Below are positions 9,179 through 21,312 of a DNA stretch of 37,292 nt, piece by piece. The stretch is from positions 2,721-40,012 of the forward strand of contig DTUI01000044.1 in NCBI GenBank assembly GCA_012964205.1, written 5' to 3'. How positions within the stretch are numbered: position 1 is the stretch's first letter; the number at the start of each line of letters is the position of its first letter. This stretch comes from Candidatus Thioglobus sp. GTDB taxonomy: Bacteria > Pseudomonadota > Gammaproteobacteria > PS1 > Pseudothioglobaceae. The notes beneath the pieces were generated by a model. It was not told the DNA's origin. It searched no databases and saw only the letters and a list, made by a program, of their open reading frames with translations. The translations under genes and the position numbers were made by a program.

Positions 9179-10585
<1,407 letters not shown>

Positions 10586-10598
10586 TTATTTTTTAAAT

Positions 10599-11462
10599 CT
10601 ATACTGCTGAAGCACCACTCACAATCTCAGAAATCTCTTGAGTAATTGCGGCTTGTCTTGCTTTATTGTAAACTAACTCTAATTCATCAACCATATCACC
10701 AGCATTATCCGTGGCACTCTGCATAGCAACCATTCTTGATGACTGCTCACAGGCAATATTTTCAACCAAACCTTGATAAACAAGGGCTTCGATATACCTA
10801 ACTAGTAGAGCACTTAGCGCTTCTTCTGCATCAGGCTCATAAATATAATCCCAGCGATGACTCATACTTTCATCTTCTTTTGCTACCATTGGAATTAGCT
10901 GTATTGTTGTTGGCACTTGAGTCATTGTATTTGCAAATGTATTGTAAGCGACAGACAACTGCTGAATCTCGCCTGTATCATAAGCATCTAACATTACTTT
11001 GACAGTACCCAAAAGATCGTCAAAATGTGGCGCATCTCCCAAGTCAATTAATACTGATTTTATCGGTAGCCCTGAATTCTTGAAAAAAGATGTGGCTTTT
11101 TTACCAATCGTACAAATATCAACCTCTACACCTTGTTCTTTATATTTAAGGACATCTTTTAAAAGACTTCTAAATAAATTAGTATTTAGACCGCCACACA
11201 AACCTCGATCACTTGAAATAATGATGATGCCAACTCGCTTAAGCTCGCCTGCTTCCTTCATATAAGGGTGCTCAAACTCTGGGTGTGCATTTGCCAAATG
11301 ACCAATAACCTTCGTCATTTTTTCAGAATAAGGTCGAGATGCCTCCATCCTCTGTTGGGCTTTTTTCATTTTAGACGCTGCCACCATTTTCATGGCCGAA
11401 GTGATCTTTTGAGTATTTTTGATACTCGCAATCTGCGTTCTAATTTCCTTTCCAGCTGCCAT
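10599..11462 (-). CDS. atpG: F1Fo ATP synthase subunit gamma
   Basis: 287 aa [36 protein letters not shown]. Confidence 0.98.
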   Translation of the reverse strand: MAAGKEIRTQIASIKNTQKITSAMKMVAASKMKKAQQRMEASRPYSEKMTKVIGHLANAHPEFEHPYMKEAGELKRVGIIIISSDRGLCGGLNTNLFRSLLKDVLKYKEQGVEVDICTIGKKATSFFKNSGLPIKSVLIDLGDAPHFDDLLGTVKVMLDAYDTGEIQQLSVAYNTFANTMTQVPTTIQLIPMVAKEDESMSHRWDYIYEPDAEEALSALLVRYIEALVYQGLVENIACEQSSRMVAMQSATDNAGDMVDELELVYNKARQAAITQEISEIVSGASAV

Positions 11463-11471
11463 ATTATTTAT

Positions 11472-13013
11472 TTACCAAGTGTAGTTTGCCTTGAAATCAT
11501 CAATTGCAGCTTGTAATTTGCTCGCAATTTCATCATTGTAGTCGCCAGTTTCGTTAATCATATCCATTAATTCTGTCTGATTAGAATTCATGTAGTTTAA
11601 CAATGCCTCTTCAAAATCCACAACCTTCTTTGAATCGATATCATCTAATGAGCCCGAATTAGCAGCAAATAAAGAAGTAGCTAATTCTGCAACCGATAAT
11701 GGTCTATATTGCTTTTGCTTCATTAACTCTGTTACACGCTGACCACGATCAATTTGCGCTTTAGTTTCAGCATCAAGATCTGATGCAAACTGTGCAAAAG
11801 CTTGTAATTCACGGTATTGCGCTAGATCTAAACGAATACTACCACCTAACTTCTTAATAATTTTTGTTTGTGCTGCACCACCAACTCGAGATACAGATAA
11901 ACCAGCGTTAATCGCTGGTCTTACACCGGCGTTAAACAAGTCTGTTTCTAGGAAGATTTGACCATCAGTAATTGAAATTACATTGGTTGGTACGAATGCT
12001 GATACATCACCACCTTGAGTTTCAATAATTGGTAATGCTGTTAATGAACCAGTTTTACCTTTTACTTCGCCGTTAGTCATCATTTCAACATATTCAGCAT
12101 TCACACGTGATGCACGCTCTAATAAGCGAGAATGTAAATAGAATACATCGCCTGGGTATGCTTCACGTCCTGGTGGACGCTTCAATAGCAATGATACTTC
12201 ACGATATGCCCAAGCTTGCTTGGTTAAATCATCATAAACAATTAAGGCATCTTCACCACGATCACGGAAGTACTCAGCCATAGAACAACCTGCATAAGGT
12301 GCAATGTACTGAAGTGAAGGAGAAGATGCTGCACCTGCATTAACAATAATAGTGTTTTCTAAAGCGCCGTGCTCTTCTAATTTTCGTACAACAGCAGCAA
12401 CTGAAGAATCTTTTTGACCAATTGCAACATACACACATTTAATGCCTGTATCTTTTTGATTGATAATGGCATCAATAGCAACAGCAGTTTTACCAGTTTG
12501 ACGATCACCAATAATAAGCTCACGCTGACCACGCCCAACTGGCACCATTGCGTCAATCGCCTTTATGCCAGTTTGAATTGGTTGATCTACTGATTTGCGC
12601 TCAATAACACCTGGCGCCATAATTTCTAATGGAAGAGATCCTGTTGTTTCGATTGCACCCTTGCCATCAATAGGCTGACCTAATGGATTAACAACACGGC
12701 CAAGCAATGCATCACCAACTGGAACTTCTACCAATCTATTAGTACACTTAACCGTATCACCCTCTGAAAGATGAATGTAATCGCCTAATACTACCGCACC
12801 AACTGAATCTTGCTCAAGGTTAAGTGCCATTCCGAATGTGTTGCCTGGAAATTCAAGCATCTCACCAAATTGAACGTCAGCTAGGCCGTGAATTTTAACA
12901 ATACCATCACTAACACTAACAATTGTTCCTTCAGTGCGAGCTTCTGAACCAAAGTCAAAACCTTCTATTTGTTTTTTAATTAAATCACTAATTTCACTGG
13001 CGTTTAATTGCAT
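11472..13013 (-). CDS. atpA: F1Fo ATP synthase subunit alpha
   Basis: 513 aa; [39 protein letters not shown]. Confidence 0.99.
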   Translation of the reverse strand: MQLNASEISDLIKKQIEGFDFGSEARTEGTIVSVSDGIVKIHGLADVQFGEMLEFPGNTFGMALNLEQDSVGAVVLGDYIHLSEGDTVKCTNRLVEVPVGDALLGRVVNPLGQPIDGKGAIETTGSLPLEIMAPGVIERKSVDQPIQTGIKAIDAMVPVGRGQRELIIGDRQTGKTAVAIDAIINQKDTGIKCVYVAIGQKDSSVAAVVRKLEEHGALENTIIVNAGAASSPSLQYIAPYAGCSMAEYFRDRGEDALIVYDDLTKQAWAYREVSLLLKRPPGREAYPGDVFYLHSRLLERASRVNAEYVEMMTNGEVKGKTGSLTALPIIETQGGDVSAFVPTNVISITDGQIFLETDLFNAGVRPAINAGLSVSRVGGAAQTKIIKKLGGSIRLDLAQYRELQAFAQFASDLDAETKAQIDRGQRVTELMKQKQYRPLSVAELATSLFAANSGSLDDIDSKKVVDFEEALLNYMNSNQTELMDMINETGDYNDEIASKLQAAIDDFKANYTW

Positions 13014-13040
13014 AACTCTTCCTTTTATATAAATTTATAA

Positions 13041-13589
13041 TTAATGTGTTGATAGACATAAGTTAAGCTCATCAGTGCGAGCTTTGATTGATAAATCAAT
13101 CACCTTGTCCCCTAGTTTTATTATCAGACCGCCAACTAGCGTCTCATCAATAGATGTTTCTATACTTACGCTTGCGTTATATTTTTCAGCAAGATCTTTA
13201 ACAATGTTTTTCTCTTCAGTAGCAGTTAGTTTATAAGCACTAATCACAGTAAACGCCTTCGCATCATCAAACGAATTTGATCGATCATCGAATAAAGACA
13301 AAATACTTGGTAAGGCTGCAGCGCGATCATTGTCCAAAACTAATGATAAAAATTCATTTTCCTTGGTATTTAATGCACGACCAACAATACTGGTAACAAG
13401 ACTTTGAATGGTCTTACCCTTGTCTTGTTTCGAAGTACTTGGCGAATCTAAATAAGACTGCATTTGAGCATCTGCTACTAAAGCAGCTGATGCTTCTAAT
13501 ACTGCTTTCCAGTCATCGTGTGATTTATCCTGCTGTGCAATTTCAAAAACTGCATTGGCATATGGCTTGGCGATTGAGACTAATTCCAT
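13041..13589 (-). CDS. atpH: F1Fo ATP synthase subunit delta
   Basis: 182 aa, operon position, IETSIDETLVGGLIIKLGDKVIDLSIKARTDEL. Confidence 0.95.
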   Translation of the reverse strand: MELVSIAKPYANAVFEIAQQDKSHDDWKAVLEASAALVADAQMQSYLDSPSTSKQDKGKTIQSLVTSIVGRALNTKENEFLSLVLDNDRAAALPSILSLFDDRSNSFDDAKAFTVISAYKLTATEEKNIVKDLAEKYNASVSIETSIDETLVGGLIIKLGDKVIDLSIKARTDELNLCLSTH

Positions 13590-13598
13590 AATCTATTG

Positions 13599-14069
13599 TT
13601 ATAGCGTTTGTGACAATTTAGATAGCATATCTTTATGCGTCTTACCGTCTACTTCTTTAGCTAGAACTGCATTAACACCCTGCATAACCAAAGTGGATAC
13701 CTGCTCTTGTAGCTCATTGCGTACACGAGCCTTATCTTGCTCAAGTTCTGCAGTTGCTTGCGCCTTCACCTTGTCCGCCGCTTGAACTGCAACATCTTTA
13801 GCTTCTTCAACCATATTAGATGCTTGCTTAGAAGCAATGGCAATAATCTCCGCTGCCTGATCTTTAGACTGGCTAATTAACTCTTGTGCTCTTTGCTCAG
13901 CTTCCGCTTGCTCAGATAAACCACGTTCCGCTGCAAGCAAGCCAGCTTCGATACGCTTTTGGCGCTCTTCCATGGCCGCAATAAGCGGAGGCCACACATA
14001 CTGCTTGACCATATAGATAAAGATGAAAAATGCAATTGATTGACCAATTAATGTAGCATTTATATTCAT
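13599..14069 (-). CDS. atpF: F1Fo ATP synthase subunit b
   Basis: 156 aa [44 protein letters not shown]. Confidence 0.97.
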   Translation of the reverse strand: MNINATLIGQSIAFFIFIYMVKQYVWPPLIAAMEERQKRIEAGLLAAERGLSEQAEAEQRAQELISQSKDQAAEIIAIASKQASNMVEEAKDVAVQAADKVKAQATAELEQDKARVRNELQEQVSTLVMQGVNAVLAKEVDGKTHKDMLSKLSQTL

Positions 14070-14110
14070 GAGGACTTGCCTTATACTTAGATTAAAACGT
14101 TAAAAACAGC

Positions 14111-14365
<255 letters not shown>

Positions 14366-14383
14366 TTAAATAAAAATTAAAAA

Positions 14384-15491
<1,108 letters not shown>

Positions 15492-15600
15492 AAAGTGGTA
15501 AATTATATACGATATAAATTTATTAATCTTATTAATGTATATTTCTTTTGCTCTATTTTTATATCTCTTTGTGTATATATATTAGTTAACTATTATGCAC

Positions 15601-15629
15601 TTGACAAACATATATTTTAATTAAATAAT
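15601..15629 (+). promoter_or_regulatory. Sigma70-type promoter for sqr
   Basis: TTGACA (15601-15606), 17-bp spacer, AATAAT (15624-15629); RBS GAGGAGAG at about 15655-15662. Confidence 0.7.
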
Positions 15630-15667
15630 GGTCGCGTTTTGAACTAATACTACTGAGGAGAGAATGT

Positions 15668-16954
15668 ATGGCACATGTTGTCGTTATTGGCGCAAGTACG
15701 GGTGGATTACCATTTGCATACGATATTAAAAAAACGTTAGGTGATGGCCATCAAGTGACTGTCATTTCTAACAATCCAAATTTTAATTTTATTCCATCAA
15801 ATCCATGGCTGGCCGTTGGCTGGCGTAGTGAAGACGATATAAGCTTTGAGCTTAAACCCCGTCTTGCTCGTAAGGATATCAATCTTATTGTTGGCGAAGC
15901 AACTGAAATTAAGCCTAATGACAATCAAGTAATGGTTGGTGATCAAACCGTTGATTATGACTATTTAGTATTAGCAACTGGCCCAAAATTAGCCTTTGAA
16001 GAAATCGAAGGCTTGGGGCCTGATGGCCACACCATTTCTATCTGTACCACAGCACATGCGAAAATTGCCTCTAGTGAATGGGAGATATTCTGCAAAAATG
16101 GCGGTGGTCCAATCGTTGTAGGTGCAGTTCAAGGCGCCTCTTGCTTTGGTCCAGCCTATGAGTTTGCTTGCATCATGGATACAGATCTTAAAAAACGTGG
16201 CATTCGCGATAAATGCCCAATGACATTTATTACTGCTGAACCTTATATTGGCCATCTTGGCTTGGGTGGTGTTGGTGACTCTAAGGGTTTGCTTGAATCT
16301 GAATTTAGACAGCGACATATTAAGTGGATTACAAATTCAATTGTAACATCGGTTACCGCCGATACAGTCAACGTTGACGAAGTAAACGATGAAGGTAAAA
16401 CCATTAAGTCTCACGAAGTGCCAACCATGCTCACTATGATGTTGCCAGCCTTCAAAGGGGTTGATACCGTTGCAAAACTAGCGGATGTAGACGCTGGTTT
16501 TGTTAATCCTCGTGGGTTTGTTATGGTTAATGATTATCAACAATCTCCAGTCAAGGAAAACATTTTTTCAGTAGGCGTTAATATTGCTATTCCACCTGTT
16601 GAAGCAACACCTGTTATGTGTGGCACACCAAAAACTGGCTATATGATTGAATCAATGGTGACTGCAGTGGTACACAACATCGAAGATATGGTTGCCGGAA
16701 GACCCCCTTCTAACATTCCAACTTGGAATGCTGTTTGTATTGCAGATATGGGTGATACAGGTGCAGCGTTTGTTGCTATGCCACAAATTCCACCGAGAAA
16801 TGTAACCTGGGCGAAAAAAGGAAAGATGATGCATTTGGCCAAAATTGCTTTTGAAAAGTTCTTTATTCGCAATATGAAAACAGGCAACCCAGAGCCTGCC
16901 TATCAAAAATATATCTTTAAGATGCTCGGCATTGAACGACTTAAGAAACAATAG
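15668..16954 (+). CDS. sqr: Sulfide:quinone oxidoreductase
   Basis: 428 aa FAD enzyme; VVVIGASTGGLPFAYDI, ISICTTAHA, GASCFGPAYEFA, KKRGIRDKCPMTFITAEPYIGHLGLGG, NAVCIADMGDTGA; the three SQR cysteine contexts are all present. Confidence 0.93.
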   Translation: MAHVVVIGASTGGLPFAYDIKKTLGDGHQVTVISNNPNFNFIPSNPWLAVGWRSEDDISFELKPRLARKDINLIVGEATEIKPNDNQVMVGDQTVDYDYLVLATGPKLAFEEIEGLGPDGHTISICTTAHAKIASSEWEIFCKNGGGPIVVGAVQGASCFGPAYEFACIMDTDLKKRGIRDKCPMTFITAEPYIGHLGLGGVGDSKGLLESEFRQRHIKWITNSIVTSVTADTVNVDEVNDEGKTIKSHEVPTMLTMMLPAFKGVDTVAKLADVDAGFVNPRGFVMVNDYQQSPVKENIFSVGVNIAIPPVEATPVMCGTPKTGYMIESMVTAVVHNIEDMVAGRPPSNIPTWNAVCIADMGDTGAAFVAMPQIPPRNVTWAKKGKMMHLAKIAFEKFFIRNMKTGNPEPAYQKYIFKMLGIERLKKQ

Positions 16955-16962
16955 TTTGTTGA

Positions 16963-16990
16963 AAAAAAAGTCGCGAAAGCGGCTTTTTTT
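16963..16990. terminator. Bidirectional Rho-independent terminator between sqr and recN
   Basis: AAAAAAAGTCGC-GAAA-GCGGCTTTTTTT hairpin between convergent genes. Confidence 0.9.
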
Positions 16991-16998
16991 ATAGGTAA

Positions 16999-18666
16999 TT
17001 ATAGCGCTCGACTACTTGCAATCATTTCTTCGGCAGCGTTTCTAGTTTTTTCAGTAATACTTGATCCACCTAATATACGCGCCACTTCATCAACCCTTTG
17101 AGCTTCTGAAAGCTGTCCAACTGTTGTTTGTGCACCTTCTTGATTTTGAGATTTACTCACACACAAATGTTGATGCCCAAAAGCAGCTACTTGCGCCAAG
17201 TGTGTAATACAAAGAATTTGGTATTTACCGGCTAACTCTTGTAGTTTTCTACCAACCACTTCGGCAACTGAGCCACTAATACCAACATCTACTTCATCAA
17301 AAATGAGGGTTGGTGTGTGCTCATTATTACTTCCAACCACCGAAATAGCTAATGATATGCGTGACAATTCACCGCCAGAAGCCACTTTTTTCAGTGGATT
17401 AAAATCTTGCCCCATATTAGTTTTCACTAAAAAATCAACACTTTCATTGCCATTCAAATGCACGCCATCAATTTTTTGATTAAGGCCAACTTTAAACTCA
17501 CTACCAGGCATGCCTAATTCTTGCATTGTATCAGTAACCAGTTGCGATAATGCTTGCGCTTTTTTAGCGCGAGATTTAGATAATGCTTGCGCTTTAATTT
17601 GATAACGCCCGGCAATTGAATTTAGTTGTTGATTCATTTGCTCAATTGAACCAGCGCCGCCGCCAATATCGTTAAGCTTTTGCTCTATCTGATCACGCAC
17701 TGTTAACAATGCTTCAATTTGGCAATTATGCTTTCTACCTAGGCCATACAATTCAGAGATTCGTTCTTCAATTTCTTCAGCACTTTGATCGTCAGATGAC
17801 AGCTTACTTAAATATTGAGTTAGCTCATAAATAGCTTCTTGAGATTGTAACTGAGCAGAATTGACCAGATCAAATCCTGTTTGTAATTTTTCATCTATCT
17901 CTAACGCTTCGGACAGTTGTGTATTCAAAGTCAGTAGTTGTGAATTAACGCCCGATTCAGCCTCTAGCTGACTCAAAACATTTGAAACCTTTTCTACAAT
18001 TAATTGTGAATTAGCGCTAATTTTAAAATCTGCCTCAATTGTATCAAGCTCAGCTTGATTAAGCATGGCATCATCAAGCTCTTCAAGCTGATGAGTATAA
18101 AGCGCTTGCTGCTGCTCAATAATATCCTGATTATCTGCTAATTGTTTTATCTTATCATTTAGGTTTTTATATTCTCTAACAATGGCATTTATTGCGTTTT
18201 TGTCATCCTCAAGCTGTGCAAATCCATCTAGCAATAGTAACTGCTGATCGGCACGTAAAAGTAATTGATGTTCATTTTGACCATGCATGTCAATTAACAA
18301 ATCACCCAATGCTCGCATTATCGATAAAGGCGTAGTACTGCCATTAATAAAAGCTTTAGAGCGACCATCACTACTAATAACGCGACGCAAAATACACTCG
18401 CCATCATCTTCAAGAGAGTGTTCTATTAAAAAATCTTGAACTGTTTTGTTGTTATTGACTGAAAAAGCAGCGCTAACGTCTGCCTTATCTTTGCCGTAGC
18501 GTACCAGATTAGAATCGGCACGCACGCCTAGCACCAAACTAAGGGCTTGTAATAAAATTGATTTTCCCGCACCCGTTTCACCGGTGACAGCGCTCATGCC
18601 AGTCTCAAAAGACAGGTCTAACTTTTCAACAACGGCTAAATTTTTAACAGATAACTGCGATAACAT
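16999..18666 (-). CDS. recN: DNA repair protein RecN
   Basis: 555 aa; MLSQLSVKNLAVVEKLDLSFETGMSAVTGETGAGKSILLQAL, SGGELSRISLAISVV, LIFDEVDVGISGSVAEVVGRKL. Confidence 0.98.
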   Translation of the reverse strand: MLSQLSVKNLAVVEKLDLSFETGMSAVTGETGAGKSILLQALSLVLGVRADSNLVRYGKDKADVSAAFSVNNNKTVQDFLIEHSLEDDGECILRRVISSDGRSKAFINGSTTPLSIMRALGDLLIDMHGQNEHQLLLRADQQLLLLDGFAQLEDDKNAINAIVREYKNLNDKIKQLADNQDIIEQQQALYTHQLEELDDAMLNQAELDTIEADFKISANSQLIVEKVSNVLSQLEAESGVNSQLLTLNTQLSEALEIDEKLQTGFDLVNSAQLQSQEAIYELTQYLSKLSSDDQSAEEIEERISELYGLGRKHNCQIEALLTVRDQIEQKLNDIGGGAGSIEQMNQQLNSIAGRYQIKAQALSKSRAKKAQALSQLVTDTMQELGMPGSEFKVGLNQKIDGVHLNGNESVDFLVKTNMGQDFNPLKKVASGGELSRISLAISVVGSNNEHTPTLIFDEVDVGISGSVAEVVGRKLQELAGKYQILCITHLAQVAAFGHQHLCVSKSQNQEGAQTTVGQLSEAQRVDEVARILGGSSITEKTRNAAEEMIASSRAL

Positions 18667-18680
18667 TATTTATAGAGGCC

Positions 18681-19517
18681 TTATGAAAGCTTCGATCCCC
18701 AATGTAATTTTGAGCGAATAATCTCAAAATAATCATAATCTTTCGGATGCAGTAAATGAATAAAGCTACCATGTTGACGCACGCGAATCTCTTGGCCGGG
18801 CACAATTGGGCAGGAAGTTTGACCGTCAACATGAATACTAACACCCTCACTATTGTCTTTAATACGTACAATAATCCCACTGTCACCCGGCACTATTAAT
18901 GGTCGATGACTCATGGTATGTGGACAAATCGAAACCAAACCAATTGCGTTAACGCCTGGATGCATAATTGGGCCGCCACTTGATAATGCATACGCAGTAG
19001 AGCCAGTAGGCGTGGTAATAATTAAGCCATCAGCTCTTTGATTATTAACAAACTTATCGTCAATATAAACATCAAATTCAATCATCTTTAGTGCGTCTTG
19101 TCGGTTGATTACAATATCATTAAGCGCAACACTTTGGTAAACAATTTGGCCATCTTGCTCTACTTGACAACATAATAAGCAGCGCTCTTCTTTGGTGTAT
19201 TCACCCTTTAAGACTTTTGAAACCATGTCAAACATTTGTCCTACAGACACATCTGCCAAAAATCCGAGACGGCCAAGATTGATACCTAAAATAGGAATAT
19301 TGTTATCAACAAATGTACGGGCAGTATTTAAAATAGATCCATCACCGCCCACAACAATAATCAAATCTGCCTGTTCAGCAATTATGACACTATTGTTAAC
19401 CACGACAATACCCTGATCTTCTAAAAATTCACGCAATTCAGTCGCCGTACCTTCGCTAACAGGATCAAAAGGTTTGCTGATAATGCCGATTGTATTAAAC
19501 ATAATAATATTTACCAA
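18681..19517 (-). CDS. nadK: NAD kinase
   Basis: VVGGDGSILNTARTF, GINLGRLGFLADV, TPTGSTAYALSSGGPIMHP. Start could instead be the Met at 19502 (MFNTIGIISKP). Confidence 0.96.
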   Translation of the reverse strand: MVNIIMFNTIGIISKPFDPVSEGTATELREFLEDQGIVVVNNSVIIAEQADLIIVVGGDGSILNTARTFVDNNIPILGINLGRLGFLADVSVGQMFDMVSKVLKGEYTKEERCLLCCQVEQDGQIVYQSVALNDIVINRQDALKMIEFDVYIDDKFVNNQRADGLIITTPTGSTAYALSSGGPIMHPGVNAIGLVSICPHTMSHRPLIVPGDSGIIVRIKDNSEGVSIHVDGQTSCPIVPGQEIRVRQHGSFIHLLHPKDYDYFEIIRSKLHWGSKLS

Positions 19518-19526
19518 TAAATAACG

Positions 19527-19555
19527 CTTGAATTCTTTAAAATAGCCACTATATA
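19527..19555 (+). promoter_or_regulatory. Possible heat-shock (sigma32-like) promoter of grpE
   Basis: CTTGAA (19527-19532), 13 bp, CCACTATATA (19546-19555), resembling CTTGAA-N13-CCCCATNTA with one extra base; a sigma70 reading (TTGAAT...TATATA) is also possible. Confidence 0.35.
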
Positions 19556-19600
19556 ACCAGCTAATATCTAGCTACAAATATACATTAATTGGACAACAAG

Positions 19601-20146
19601 ATGACAAAAAAGCAAGACGAAGAGCAAAGCGTTGAAAATATTGAAGATGAAAACATTGAGACGACTGAACAAGAGACACCAGAAGATGACCTACAAACAC
19701 AATTAGAAGAAGCGCAAAAATCTACCAAAGACAATTGGGATAAAGTATTGCGCGCACAGGCTGAAATGGAAAACCTGAGACGTCGCAACGCTAAAGATCT
19801 TGAAAATGCACATAAATTTGCATTAGATGGCTTTGTCAAGGCGCTGCTTGAAGTTAAAGACTCTCTCACTATGGGTTTAAAAACTGCAAGGGACGACAAT
19901 GCCTCAATTGAAAGCATTACTGAAGGTCTGGAAATGACAGATAAAGTTTTTCTATCTACCTTAGAAAAATTTGGCGTTGAAACAATTAATCCTGCGGGAG
20001 AATCGTTCAACCCTGAGTTTCACGAGGCAGTAACGATGATTCCTATGCCTGACAAAGAATCTAACTCTGTGCTAGAAGTGATACAAGTTGGCTTCAGCCT
20101 TAACGGTCGCTTAGTTCGCCCAGCAATGGTAGTTGTTGTTCAATAA
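19601..20146 (+). CDS. grpE: Nucleotide exchange factor GrpE
   Basis: [45 protein letters not shown]...[26 protein letters not shown] at 19601 preferred to the TTG at 19589. Confidence 0.96.
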   Translation: MTKKQDEEQSVENIEDENIETTEQETPEDDLQTQLEEAQKSTKDNWDKVLRAQAEMENLRRRNAKDLENAHKFALDGFVKALLEVKDSLTMGLKTARDDNASIESITEGLEMTDKVFLSTLEKFGVETINPAGESFNPEFHEAVTMIPMPDKESNSVLEVIQVGFSLNGRLVRPAMVVVVQ

Positions 20147-20290
20147 GTTATTTTAAATTAGTCGAACCTAGCTCCATACTTGGGAAGATTGTCTTTCAAA
20201 ACGGGCTTAAATTTAGAAAAATTTTACGAATACAAGAATAAATCATAGAAACAGCTTTAAAAATAAGAGCTTACTGCTTAAAAGTCAGTT

Positions 20291-20336
20291 TTTTGACATA
20301 AATATAGCTTAAAACAAGGATTTTTATGTCAAAAAT
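20291..20336. repeat. 13-bp perfect inverted repeat, 20-nt loop
   Basis: TTTTTGACATAAA (20291-20303) and TTTATGTCAAAAA (20324-20336). Confidence 0.85.
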
Positions 20337-20337
20337 A

Positions 20338-20388
20338 GTGAATTAACCCTTGAATTACTCTGACACGATAAGGTTAATTCACTTTTTT
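20338..20388 (+). terminator. Hairpin with T-tract, possible grpE terminator
   Basis: GTGAATTAACCCTT ... AAGGTTAATTCAC (one bulged C) followed by TTTTTT. Confidence 0.6.
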
Positions 20389-20453
20389 GTAAATTTTACA
20401 AATGAGGATTTTTAAGTCCGAAATTAAACGCTATATTAATATTGCACAATTTA

Positions 20454-20462
20454 TGATATAAT
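20454..20462 (+). promoter_or_regulatory. Extended -10 element TGATATAAT upstream of adk
   Basis: TGA TATAAT (20457-20462), about 72 bp before the adk ATG. Confidence 0.5.
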
Positions 20463-20533
20463 TTTTGCTCAATTTTGACCTCAATATTAAAAAATGAGGT
20501 TGGATTTTTTATTAACATTTTCAAGGAAACATT

Positions 20534-21172
20534 ATGAAACTTATTCTTTTAGGTGCACCTGGTGCAGGCAAAGGTACTGTTGCAAAATTACTAACCAAAA
20601 TTGATGGTTCAGTTCAAATTTCAACAGGCGATATTTTACGTGGCGCAGTAGCAGCTGGTACAGAGCTAGGCAAGCAGGCACAAGCAGCAATGAAAGCTGG
20701 CGATTTAGTCTCTGACGATTTAATCATGGGCATTATGGAAGAGCGCCTTCAAGAAGACGATTGCAAATCTGGCTATTTATTAGACGGCTTTCCACGCACA
20801 ATTCCACAAGCAGAAGCTTTAAAAGTGCTACTTGAAAAAATGGGCGAAAAGCTTGATGCTGCAGTTGAAATCGACGTTCCTAAAGATGTAATTCTTGATC
20901 GTTTAACAACACGTCGTACTTGTGAAGATTGTGGTGCAATCTACAATGTTAAATCTAACCCAACAAAAGTAGACGGCGTATGTGACAAATGTGGCGGTGC
21001 CGCAGTTCAACGTGAAGATGAAACTGAAGAAGCGATCAGCAACCGTTTGAACGTTTATAACGACCAAACAGCTCCTCTAGTTGGCTTCTACAAAGAAGAA
21101 GGCTTGTTATTATCTGTTGATGCAACTTCATCTCAATCGGTGATTGATGCTATTCAAGCAAGAATCGGCTAA
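20534..21172 (+). CDS. adk: Adenylate kinase with Cys4 zinc-type LID
   Basis: 212 aa; MKLILLGAPGAGKGTVAKLL, YLLDGFPRTIPQAEAL, TCEDCGAIYNVKSNPTKVDGVCDKCGG. Confidence 0.97.
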   Translation: MKLILLGAPGAGKGTVAKLLTKIDGSVQISTGDILRGAVAAGTELGKQAQAAMKAGDLVSDDLIMGIMEERLQEDDCKSGYLLDGFPRTIPQAEALKVLLEKMGEKLDAAVEIDVPKDVILDRLTTRRTCEDCGAIYNVKSNPTKVDGVCDKCGGAAVQREDETEEAISNRLNVYNDQTAPLVGFYKEEGLLLSVDATSSQSVIDAIQARIG

Positions 21173-21218
21173 TAATTGCTTGTCTATTTGCTAGTCAAAT
21201 AGACACAGTAGGCTTAGA

Positions 21219-21249
21219 ACCTCAAGCGTAAAAGCGCTTGGGGTTTTTT
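21219..21249 (+). terminator. Rho-independent terminator of adk
   Basis: ACCTCAAGCG-...-CGCTTGGGGT followed by TTTTTT. Confidence 0.88.
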
Positions 21250-21278
21250 ATTGCCTGTTTGTATGGTCTGATATCACT

Positions 21279-21284
21279 TATAAT
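21279..21284 (+). promoter_or_regulatory. Putative -10 element TATAAT upstream of dsbD
   Basis: TATAAT 28 bp upstream of the ATG at 21313, RBS GTGAGGAGAG; no convincing -35. Confidence 0.4.
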
Positions 21285-21312
21285 TACCATAATCATTGTG
21301 AGGAGAGATTTC

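Noticed and set aside
15989-16951. Minus-strand ORFs 15989..16318, 16639..16887, 16652..16951
   Set aside because: Antisense to the well-supported sqr coding frame.
19585-20010. 141-aa minus-strand ORF antisense to grpE
   Set aside because: Ser/Leu-rich low-complexity translation typical of the complement of a Glu/Lys-rich gene; grpE is clearly the real gene.
21238-21312. Upstream start of the dsbD ORF (MGFFIACLYGL...)
   Set aside because: This start lies inside the adk terminator hairpin; ATG at 21313 has an RBS and a proper signal peptide.
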